A stretch of DNA of 8,391 bases from assembly GCA_903913365.1 (NCBI GenBank), contig CAIWKW010000218.1:1-8391 (forward strand), in the 5' to 3' direction. The position numbers and the translations under genes were made by a program. The notes beneath the pieces were generated by a model. That model had not been told where the DNA came from, searched no databases, and was given only the letters and a program-made list of their open reading frames with translations. The DNA comes from Candidatus Doudnabacteria bacterium. GTDB taxonomy: Bacteria; Patescibacteriota; Doudnabacteria; UBA920. This document shows positions 1 to 6,272 of this stretch, piece by piece (within the stretch, counting starts at the first letter, position 1; each line of letters begins with the position of its first letter).

Positions 1-2
1 AA

Positions 3-296
3 AAAGTAATTTCTTTAAAAATAGAATTAGATTCTCTTTTATGTGAAAGTAATGAAATTGCAAAACATGGAAAATCTGGAGTTGTTTTTGATTCTATAAA
101 AGAAAAATCTAAAAAAATAAAAATTGACATAAGTGAAAAAAAGAATGAATTAGAATCGATAGAAACGATATTTAATGATCTTTATTTGCGTTGTCCAAAT
201 ATTCCGATGAATGGTGGTTTGGGAATAAGAATGATCAGTGGTGGGTAAGCAGAAATAAATCTTCCAAGGCTAACAGATTTTGATTATGTTAAAAGT
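3..296 (+). pseudogene. serS: Seryl-tRNA synthetase fragment, N-terminal arm, frameshifted
   Basis: The frame opened at base 3 is open at the window edge and reads 81 residues to a TAA at 246-248. It has the charged coiled-coil tRNA-binding arm typical of bacterial seryl-tRNA synthetase, ending in the helix-to-linker signature CPNIP. After CPNIP (about base 203) the family expects a DExxPxGxxxxDN-like linker. That linker appears in another frame as DEWWFGNKNDQ and continues as far as NRF near base 282. The original frame then resumes as FDYVKS up to base 296, matching the FDF...K segment before the catalytic core. At least two frame changes are therefore needed, and no catalytic motif 1, 2 or 3 is present. 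GC is about 25%, far below the rest of the window. It may be a decayed gene, a foreign fragment, or error-rich sequence at a contig end. The arm identification is fairly secure; the cause of the frame breaks is unknown. Confidence 0.65.
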
Positions 297-349
297 GTAG
301 TCTGCCGATTTATTGGCCTTGTAAGTAAACCGATAAATCGACAGACTAC
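297..349. repeat. 20-bp inverted repeat / hairpin
   Basis: The left arm (297-316, GTAGTCTGCCGATTTATTGG) and right arm (330-349, CCGATAAATCGACAGACTAC) pair over 20 positions with one C-A mismatch and one G-U wobble, around a 13-base loop. No T-tract follows, so it is not a classic intrinsic terminator. It lies exactly where the seryl-tRNA synthetase homology and the AT-rich composition end, and 12 bases before the start codon of the next gene. It could be a mobile-element end, a transcript-stabilising hairpin, or a structure that stalls assembly or sequencing. Confidence 0.8.
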
Positions 350-361
350 TCATAAACTTTT

Positions 362-1885
362 ATGCAGAGAAAATATCTAATCTTGTTATTATTAGTCGGC
401 TTTGTTTTTATGGCCGGCTTTTTGGTTTATTATAAGAATATTCATTCCGTCGCTCCGCAAAATCAGCAAGTTTTCCATAACTCTTACTTTAGCCAAAGCG
501 ATTTTTTTGATCAGGCCTATAAATCAGCCAAGCCGGCGGGGGAGCATAAAGGCGATATAAAAGCCATTTTGGTCAATCACCATTTGCTGGCCGGAAATTT
601 TATTGCGGAAAGTTTTAATTATATTGCCACCGCGGCTCCGGTAACGGTTGTGCTTATTAGTCCGAACCACTTTTCCGCGGGCCAGGGAAATTTTATTATG
701 TCGGCCGGGGTTTGGCATACGCCGTACGGGGACCTGGCGCCGGATTCGGAACTGGTTAAAAAATTATCAGATGCCGGCTTGGCAAGCGTGGAAGAGCCGC
801 CTTTTTCCCAGGAGCACGGAATTTCCGGTATTGTGCCGTTTATTAAAAAATCTTTGCCTAATGCCAAAGTTGTGCCGATTATAGTTAACGACCGGGTTTC
901 GCCCGAGCAGGCGGAAAAAATTGCCCATAGCATCTATTCATTGTTGCCTAATAACTCTTTACTGGTTTTGTCGTTTGATTTTTCCCATTACCTTACCGGC
1001 AGAGCTGCAGATTTTCACGACATAAAATCCTTGTCGGCCATTGAAAATTTTGATCTTGACTCCACCACTCGCCTGGACAGCGATTCCCGCCCCGGATTGA
1101 TTTTTTCTCTGGAGTTGTTAAAAGAGTCCGGCAGTGAAAATTTCAGCTTGCTGGAAAACTCCAATTCCTCAAATTTAACGCACCAGGATATTTTGGAAAC
1201 TACCAGCTATATTACCGGCTATTTTGCGCCCGGCCCGCCAAAAAATATATCTTCGGATACAATTTTAGCTTTCCCTCCAATAGAGAATTCAACTACAACG
1301 ATAAGCGGCTTTGACCGCTACGGAAAATCTTTTAGCGTGGAATATTTGGAGAGGCTGTTTACGGGTCAGGATGTAACAATGGCGACAGTAATCAGTGAAT
1401 CAACAAATCAATTTAATCAAATATTAAAAAGGTTTGGCTTTACCGATATTAGCTCCGCCAGCCAGAGTACTCGGGCCGGTAATTTAAAAGTCAGCAGCTT
1501 GGTTCTTCCGACATCGGCCTCTCTGATTCAAAAGCAGACGGCGGCGCACGCGGAAATAGATAAAGGTTTTGACGTTGTAGTGGAAAACGGTAAATATAAT
1601 TTACCGATAGAAATCTATAAAAACAAAGTAATTATTTATGGCCAAGGCATTGGGCTTACCGACGAATCTTTAAAAAACGGCAGCATAAGCGTGGCTTACG
1701 GCATTGCTTTGGCTGGTAATAGCCTAAAATTGGTAATTTTGCCTTTTGCGGCAGAGGCCGTCAAATATAAATTGCTGATTAACAAGCAGAATGATACAAT
1801 ATTGTCAGAACTGGCAGAGGCGTCAAGTCCTGCCTTAAGCTCTCAAATTAAACAAGGAATTATTAATATTAGTTATTTAAAATAA
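362..1885 (+). CDS. Membrane-anchored MEMO-like (AmmeMemoRadiSam system B) protein with degenerate CapA-like tail
   Basis: 507 residues. Residues 5-24 form one hydrophobic helix (signal anchor or uncleaved signal peptide), so the body is probably extracytoplasmic. Residues about 65-290 match the MEMO fold: NHH at 72-74, SPNHF at 100-104, WHTPYGDL at 118-125, EHGI at 151-154 and SFDFSHY at 204-210. These correspond to the conserved His/Asp pocket residues of MEMO1 and related proteins. The Cys of human MEMO1 has no obvious counterpart near 268-285. From about 390 to 465 the protein resembles the end of CapA-type (PGA_cap) metallophosphoesterases: an AHAEIDKGFDVVVE segment, then PIEIYKNKVIIYGQG, where the family has a GHHPH stretch followed by EIY and an IxYSLGNF-like strand. 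The His residues are replaced (ENGKYN, 408-413), so this tail is probably non-catalytic. No AMMECR1 or radical SAM partner is nearby. There is no visible Shine-Dalgarno before this ATG. The stop abuts the next start. Substrate unknown. Confidence 0.78.
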   Translation: MQRKYLILLLLVGFVFMAGFLVYYKNIHSVAPQNQQVFHNSYFSQSDFFDQAYKSAKPAGEHKGDIKAILVNHHLLAGNFIAESFNYIATAAPVTVVLISPNHFSAGQGNFIMSAGVWHTPYGDLAPDSELVKKLSDAGLASVEEPPFSQEHGISGIVPFIKKSLPNAKVVPIIVNDRVSPEQAEKIAHSIYSLLPNNSLLVLSFDFSHYLTGRAADFHDIKSLSAIENFDLDSTTRLDSDSRPGLIFSLELLKESGSENFSLLENSNSSNLTHQDILETTSYITGYFAPGPPKNISSDTILAFPPIENSTTTISGFDRYGKSFSVEYLERLFTGQDVTMATVISESTNQFNQILKRFGFTDISSASQSTRAGNLKVSSLVLPTSASLIQKQTAAHAEIDKGFDVVVENGKYNLPIEIYKNKVIIYGQGIGLTDESLKNGSISVAYGIALAGNSLKLVILPFAAEAVKYKLLINKQNDTILSELAEASSPALSSQIKQGIINISYLK

Positions 1886-3712
1886 ATGGAAAACTCAACA
1901 GGCCAGGTTCCGGTTTCTCAGTCGGAAAACAATTTGCCGATAAATTCTCAGTTGCCAAAAAAATCCAGAACGCCGATCATCGTAGGAATAATTATTGCCC
2001 TGCTTCTCATAGCCGGAAGCGCCTTTGGCTATTGGCAGTATCAGAAAAAGCAAACTGCCCAAAATAGCATTGTGCCGGTAAAAGTCGTAACGTCGCAAAA
2101 CAATAATCAGCTCCAGCCGGAAGATGCCGGTTATCCTACAACCACTCCGGTAACACAGTCGACCACTACGGCTAATCAGGCCTATGATTTTTGGATAAGC
2201 CAAAAATGCGATAGCAGAGGGCCTGCTGTGAAAAGTAAATCGGGTATGGTGGAGTGGCAAAGCCCGCAGCCGTTAAGCAAAGCCTCAATTTTTTATTCAA
2301 CCACTTCACCGGATAGCCTTTTAAGTTTCGAAAATGATTATCTTGTGGGGCGTTTTACTTCAGGAAAATATTCCGGCGCCGATTTGATGATAGTGATATT
2401 AACTTACAACGAACCGGGCCTGCCCGATTGGTACCACGTTGTCAAACAAGGCAATAATTATGTTGTTTTATCCAAGTATTCCAATTCCTTGCCTGATCCG
2501 GCAACAGACATAGAAGTTATAAGCGGCTTAACCGAAGATAAAGATTTTGATTTACCGGACTTGGATTTACCCGAAAGTTTGCATTTGGCTTCTCCCCAGG
2601 CGGATTTTACTTATGCAGGTAATGCCGGTTTTTTTCGAAATCAACAGAACTTTTTTTGCGGCGATAATTATTCTCAGTTATTTACCGATCCCGATGCAGG
2701 AATTGTTTATACCGATGCCAAAAGTATTGCGTCTTCAGGCAGCCATTTTGGCGGTTTTTATGTTAAGGCTCCCGACGGCACCCAAGTGGTATATCAATTG
2801 AATATTCCAATCACCAATGACAAAAACATTCCTTTTGTGACCTGGAACAGCGGCAAGCAAAATACTTCAACGTACACAGGGCAAAAAGTCGGCGGTTGTG
2901 GCGCCACAAATTTTATGTCCATAAGCAATGTTACGCTATCCCAGTTAAAGCCGATTGGCACCGCCTTGCAAGGGGATACGGTCTACGCTTATAAGGACGA
3001 CCATGCGCAGGAATTGCAGCAACTTTACGACAATATTTATGTGCCGGACGGTCAGAAGAAAGTTATTTACGGCACTTTTATAGCCGCCAACCCAATCTTT
3101 TTTTGGCAAGATCCATTTGGTGATTTTGTTGAATTTACCTCCCAGGATTATCAGCCCATGGCCGAGTGCGGCAAGCCGGTAATTTATTTGTACCCGCAAA
3201 AAACGGAAAAAATATCCGTACAGATTAGTCCACAGGGAGGAATGACCAAGTCGGAGCCTGCCTACAGCGGCGGCTGGAATGTTATTTCAGATCCATACAG
3301 CAACATTACCAATTTGGCCGACAATCAAACCTATCCGTATCTTTTCTGGGAAGGCAGAGGCGGAATATATCAAACTCCGGACAAAGGTTTTGTGGTGGCA
3401 CAAGCAGATGTCCATCAGTTTTTGATTAATAAATTAGGTTTATTAGGTTTGACCATTAAAGAGTCGGGCGATTTTATGGATTTTTGGGAGCCAAAAATGC
3501 AAGGCTCTCCTTATTATTTTGTGACATTTATGGGTAATGATGTTATGGACTTTATTGCTCCGCTGTCAGTTACTCCAAAGCCGGACACGGTTATAAGAAT
3601 ATTAATGGATTTTAAGCCTTTGCAAAATCCTATTTCCGTGCAGGGCTATAACATTCGCACGCCCTTAAGAAAAGGTTTTACCGTGGTGGAGTGGGGCGGG
3701 GTATTAAGGTAG
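1886..3712 (+). CDS. Membrane-anchored surface protein with C-terminal KPVIYLYP domain, function unknown
   Basis: 608 residues. A polar N-terminus of about 28 residues precedes one hydrophobic helix (about 30-49), then a Thr/Gln/Asn-rich linker to about residue 95. This suggests N-in topology with a large exterior domain. Residues about 100-415 are beta-rich with aromatic residues and no family I can name. A GGCGATNF stretch near 336 and C428 supply scarce cysteines. From 428 the protein has CGKPVIYLYP, then an alternating strand ending in VQISPQGG, then GGWNVISDP, YPYLFWEG and a terminal VVEWGG. I recognise this set as a recurring C-terminal domain of uncharacterised secreted or envelope proteins, without a known activity. 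The ATG follows the preceding TAA directly with no Shine-Dalgarno, which indicates translational coupling and joint function with the MEMO-like protein. Coding is certain; function is open. Confidence 0.72.
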   Translation: MENSTGQVPVSQSENNLPINSQLPKKSRTPIIVGIIIALLLIAGSAFGYWQYQKKQTAQNSIVPVKVVTSQNNNQLQPEDAGYPTTTPVTQSTTTANQAYDFWISQKCDSRGPAVKSKSGMVEWQSPQPLSKASIFYSTTSPDSLLSFENDYLVGRFTSGKYSGADLMIVILTYNEPGLPDWYHVVKQGNNYVVLSKYSNSLPDPATDIEVISGLTEDKDFDLPDLDLPESLHLASPQADFTYAGNAGFFRNQQNFFCGDNYSQLFTDPDAGIVYTDAKSIASSGSHFGGFYVKAPDGTQVVYQLNIPITNDKNIPFVTWNSGKQNTSTYTGQKVGGCGATNFMSISNVTLSQLKPIGTALQGDTVYAYKDDHAQELQQLYDNIYVPDGQKKVIYGTFIAANPIFFWQDPFGDFVEFTSQDYQPMAECGKPVIYLYPQKTEKISVQISPQGGMTKSEPAYSGGWNVISDPYSNITNLADNQTYPYLFWEGRGGIYQTPDKGFVVAQADVHQFLINKLGLLGLTIKESGDFMDFWEPKMQGSPYYFVTFMGNDVMDFIAPLSVTPKPDTVIRILMDFKPLQNPISVQGYNIRTPLRKGFTVVEWGGVLR

Positions 3713-3716
3713 TTGA

Positions 3717-3744
3717 AAGTGACAAGTGACAAGTGACAAGTGAC
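3717..3744. repeat. Tandem heptamer array, AAGTGAC x4
   Basis: Four perfect head-to-tail copies of AAGTGAC run from 3717 to 3744, beginning five bases after the stop codon of the upstream gene. No coding role is apparent. Such simple arrays vary by slippage, so the copy number may differ between strains or be affected by assembly. Confidence 0.9.
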
Positions 3745-3769
3745 CCTCCTACGCTTAAGCTTCGGAGGG
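3744..3769. repeat. Interrupted palindrome / possible hairpin
   Basis: CCCTCC (3744-3749) pairs with GGAGGG (3764-3769). Inside lies the perfect 8-base palindrome GCTTAAGC (3753-3760), separated on each side by a partly matching triplet. The element directly abuts the heptamer array. No T-run follows, so it does not look like an intrinsic terminator, although it is in the right place to protect or end the upstream mRNA. I believe similar CCTCC...GGAGG palindromes recur in intergenic DNA of uncultivated bacteria, but I cannot verify that here. Confidence 0.7.
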
Positions 3770-3822
3770 CAAGCAAGTTGAAAGTCCGAAAAGCTCGGCT
3801 AAATAAAATAGAGCAATGCAAA

Positions 3823-3846
3823 GTGAGCAAAGGTGTGAGCAAAGGT
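3823..3846. repeat. Two tandem copies of a 12-mer, GTGAGCAAAGGT
   Basis: GTGAGCAAAGGT is repeated exactly at 3823-3834 and 3835-3846. A related partial copy, GAGCAATGCAAA, precedes it from 3811. The GTG at 3845 that straddles the end of the array could be read as an upstream start for the next gene, but that gene's family homology begins at 3881, so the repeat is treated as non-coding spacer. Confidence 0.85.
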
Positions 3847-3880
3847 GCTCTTTGTAATCATTGAGATTAATCATTTTTTT

Positions 3881-4321
3881 ATGGAAATAAAAAGTCCTGC
3901 TTTTTTGAACAATCAATATTTGCCCATAAATTATACTTGCGACGGCGAAGGCGTAAATCCGCCTTTGGAATTTTTGGACGTTCCAAAAGAGGCTAAAAGT
4001 TTGGCTTTGGTAATTTCCGATCCCGATGCGCCTGGAGGCACTTGGTATCACTGGGTCATGTGGAATATTTCTCCGGAAACAAAGTCCATAGCGGAAAATT
4101 CCATACCTGCCAAAGCCGTGGTGGGACAGGGGAGCGACGGACAAAATCAATACGGTCCGGCCTGCCCGCCGTTTGGCATCCACCATTATATTTTTACCCT
4201 TTATGCTTTGGGTGTTAATTTGGACCTGGAGCAGCAGAGTACGATTAAAGAATTCGAAATTGAGGCACAAAGCCATATCTTGTATAAGGCTGAGTTAACC
4301 GGCCTTTACGGCAAATTTTAG
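3881..4321 (+). CDS. YbhB/YbcL-type PEBP (Raf kinase inhibitor-like) protein
   Basis: 146 residues, the usual size for bacterial phosphatidylethanolamine-binding-protein family members. Family motifs in order: MEIKSPAF at the N-terminus, YTCDGEGVNPPLEF (18-31), SDPDAP (46-51), HWVMWNI (57-63), YGPACPP (91-97) and HHYIFTLYAL (101-110), ending in ELTGLYGKF. D47, D49, H57 and H101 or H102 line the conserved anion pocket known from the family. The frame extends upstream to a GTG at 3845, but the ATG at 3881 matches where family members begin, and the extra 12 residues come from repeat-derived spacer. No Shine-Dalgarno is visible; a T-run precedes the ATG. No signal peptide, so it is probably cytoplasmic. 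It sits alone between two operons, 168 bases after the preceding stop. The biological role of bacterial members is poorly known; ligand unknown. Confidence 0.92.
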   Translation: MEIKSPAFLNNQYLPINYTCDGEGVNPPLEFLDVPKEAKSLALVISDPDAPGGTWYHWVMWNISPETKSIAENSIPAKAVVGQGSDGQNQYGPACPPFGIHHYIFTLYALGVNLDLEQQSTIKEFEIEAQSHILYKAELTGLYGKF

Positions 4322-4351
4322 TTTAAATTTAATGGCCAAGTGAGTAAAAAA

Positions 4352-4381
4352 TTCCGATTTTTCGAACAAAAATGGTATAAT
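4352..4381 (+). promoter_or_regulatory. Extended -10 promoter of the minor pilin operon
   Basis: A perfect TATAAT lies at 4376-4381, preceded by TGG (4373-4375), giving an extended -10 element. A weak -35-like TTCCGA (4352-4357) is 18 bases upstream. Transcription would begin near 4388, leaving an untranslated leader of about 50 bases before the ATG at 4438. The placement after the PEBP gene and before three closely spaced prepilin genes fits an operon promoter. This is sequence match only. Confidence 0.6.
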
Positions 4382-4437
4382 TAGTAATATCGAGATTAAA
4401 CAAAAATTATTTTGGAAACAAAAACTGAGCCAAAAAT

Positions 4438-6264
4438 ATGGCTAAAACAGAAGATTTTGAAAGAAAATTTATAAGAGGCCGGTTTGTTAAAAAACAATAT
4501 GCCGGTTTTACCATAATTGAACTGATCGTCAGTATCGCGATTTTCGCTATTATCGCGACAGCTCTTTTAAATTGCGTTATGCTGGTGAATAAGTCGGTTA
4601 AGCTTGCCCGGGAAAAAACAACCCTTTCAAGCCTATCCACATATTATTTGGAGATTGTCAGAAATATGCCTTACAGCCAAGTGGGGACGCTTTTAGGTAA
4701 TCCTCATGGGTCTTTACCCGATTTACCTGATGCTTTTGTTGCAAACATTGGCGCGTATGCCTATAAGATTTATTATAAAGTGACTTATGTTCATGACGCG
4801 GCCGACCCTGGCGCCCCGGGAGACCCTAGCTATAAACAGGTAAAAATGAGCATATTAAATACCAGCAACAATGAGGTGACGGATTTTATGACAACCGTTG
4901 TGCCAAAAGGGCTGATAACCGATCCCAATACAGGAGCTTTGCAAATTACGGTGATAAATTCTCAGGGACAGCTTTTTTCCGGAGCCAATGTGCAGATATT
5001 GTACCCAACTTCTACGCCCTATACCTATAATTTACCCGATGTTACCAACGGGAGCGGACAGGTAACGGAAATTGGTTTGCCTGCTGCGGTTAATTCTTAC
5101 AGAATTATCGCAACAGCTCCCGGCTATTCTACCGATTCAACTTATCCCGTTACCGCACAGAATCACAATCCGGTGCACCCGGACGCAACCGTGGCCAACG
5201 GAACGGTAACCCAGCTGACATTGGCCATTGATTTGCTTTCAAATTTAACCATAAAAACTTTGGATCAGTTTTGCCAGCCGCTAAGCAATGTAAATGTTAA
5301 TATTAGCGGCGCAAAGCTTATCGGTACCAGTCCGAACGTTCTAAAATACAATAATAATTATGGCTCCGTAGCCGGTGCTATTGCTTTAAACAATGTTGAG
5401 TGGGATACTTATACGCCAATTCTTTTAACAGGGCAGTCTTATATTATTCGCGGAACTTCTCCCATACAAGCCATCTCTGTTTTGCCGGGAACCACCCAAA
5501 CTTTTACCATGATTTTGGGGCCTAATTCCACCGCAAACAGTTTATTGGTAATAGTTAAAGATGCATCCAGCGGAGCGGCATTGGAGAATGCCACGGTTAC
5601 TTTGAGCCAGGGCGTGACCACAGTGGCCACCGCATTTACCGGCGGCAGCGTTTGGATGCAAAACGACTGGTTCGGCGGCTCGGCCCAGGTACAATGGAGC
5701 TCGTCCACACCAAACAGATATTTCCAGGATAACGGCAATGTTGACACCAGCGTTTCCGGCGCTGTGACCATTAAAAAGCTTGCGGGAAAATACCTGACCG
5801 CCACCGGAACTCTTGAATCATCAACTTTTGATACGGGTACAGGTTCGACCAACTATACCATCTTAACTTGGCAACCTCCTTCCCAAAGCGCTTCCACAAC
5901 CTTGCAGTTTCAGGTTGCCGCCAACAACGACAACACTACCTGGAATTTCGTCGGTCCAGATGGAACCGGAAACACTTATTTTACTACGCCGGGGGTGGAT
6001 ATGGGGAGCATTTTGGACAACAACCGCTATTTTCGATATAAGGTTTTTATGTCCACATCGGATAATACCAAAACCCCGTCGCTCGCTTCCGTGAGTGTAA
6101 ATTTTGTAACCGGCTGTTTTACTCCCGGACAGGTTATTTTTACCGGTCTGCCGAATAACAATACTTATACTTTAACAGTGTCCATGCCTGGTTATACGAC
6201 CAAAGTCCTTCCCTCCGGGGTAATAAGCGGAAATATTTCACAGCAGGTATTAATGGCTCCATAA
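4438..6264 (+). CDS. Type IV prepilin-like minor pilin with carboxypeptidase-regulatory-like repeats and nested beta-sandwich
   Basis: 608 residues. A class III signal peptide has a basic leader of 23 residues ending in Gly, then FTIIELIVSIAIF (24-36). Prepilin peptidase should cleave between G23 and F24, with the family's Glu at +5 (E28). The hydrophobic helix runs to about 46. A pilin-like linker reaches about residue 165. Then come beta domains resembling carboxypeptidase regulatory/CnaB folds: about 168-265 (ending its core with YRIIATAPGYST), about 270-360, and a third opening at 369 (LLVIVKDASSGAALENATVTL). The third is interrupted after about 402 by a roughly 155-residue segment. It includes SSTFDTG, TTLQFQVAANND, WNFVGPDGTGNTYF and RYFRYKVF, and resembles a jelly-roll or discoidin-like sandwich. 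The fold then resumes at 560 (CFTPGQVIFTGLP) and ends with YTLTVSMPGYTT. It is first in a three-gene pilin operon. Probably a surface-exposed, pilus-associated display or adhesion subunit; ligand unknown. Confidence 0.85.
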   Translation: MAKTEDFERKFIRGRFVKKQYAGFTIIELIVSIAIFAIIATALLNCVMLVNKSVKLAREKTTLSSLSTYYLEIVRNMPYSQVGTLLGNPHGSLPDLPDAFVANIGAYAYKIYYKVTYVHDAADPGAPGDPSYKQVKMSILNTSNNEVTDFMTTVVPKGLITDPNTGALQITVINSQGQLFSGANVQILYPTSTPYTYNLPDVTNGSGQVTEIGLPAAVNSYRIIATAPGYSTDSTYPVTAQNHNPVHPDATVANGTVTQLTLAIDLLSNLTIKTLDQFCQPLSNVNVNISGAKLIGTSPNVLKYNNNYGSVAGAIALNNVEWDTYTPILLTGQSYIIRGTSPIQAISVLPGTTQTFTMILGPNSTANSLLVIVKDASSGAALENATVTLSQGVTTVATAFTGGSVWMQNDWFGGSAQVQWSSSTPNRYFQDNGNVDTSVSGAVTIKKLAGKYLTATGTLESSTFDTGTGSTNYTILTWQPPSQSASTTLQFQVAANNDNTTWNFVGPDGTGNTYFTTPGVDMGSILDNNRYFRYKVFMSTSDNTKTPSLASVSVNFVTGCFTPGQVIFTGLPNNNTYTLTVSMPGYTTKVLPSGVISGNISQQVLMAP

Positions 6265-6272
6265 CAAGATTT

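Larger units (their letters stand above)
3711..3785. repeat. 10-bp direct repeats flanking a repeat-rich insert
   Basis: AGTTGAAAGT occurs at 3711-3720 and again at 3776-3785. The first copy overlaps the stop codon of the preceding gene. Between them lie 55 bases holding a heptamer tandem array and a palindrome. The arrangement resembles a small insertion with duplicated target, but the inner sequence has no obvious terminal inverted repeats, and chance cannot be excluded for a 10-mer in an A-rich spacer. Confidence 0.5.

Noticed and set aside
297..349. Intrinsic terminator for the upstream serS-like fragment
   Set aside because: The stem is long but no T-tract follows the right arm; the following bases are TCATAAACTTTTATG, with only a short T-run overlapping the next gene's start.
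3744..3769. Intrinsic terminator after the KPVIYLYP gene
   Set aside because: The GC-rich stem exists but is followed by CAAGCAAG rather than a T-run, so it is listed as a palindrome only.
3717..3846. CRISPR array
   Set aside because: Units are 7 and 12 bases, directly adjacent without spacers of regular size, and no cas genes are present.
3845..3880. GTG start giving the PEBP protein 12 extra residues
   Set aside because: The extension is encoded by spacer just after the 12-mer repeats and lies outside the family's normal N-terminus, which begins MEIKSPAF at 3881.
3755..4276. 173-residue reverse-strand reading frame
   Set aside because: It lies antisense to the well-supported PEBP gene and the repeat spacer, and shows no recognisable domain.
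5439..5852. 137-residue reverse-strand reading frame inside the first pilin gene
   Set aside because: It is a shadow of the Thr/Ser/Val-rich coding region on the plus strand, with no independent start signal or family motif.
1886..6264. Possible duplication because two proteins are both 608 residues long
   Set aside because: Their domains and sequences are unrelated; the equal length is coincidence.
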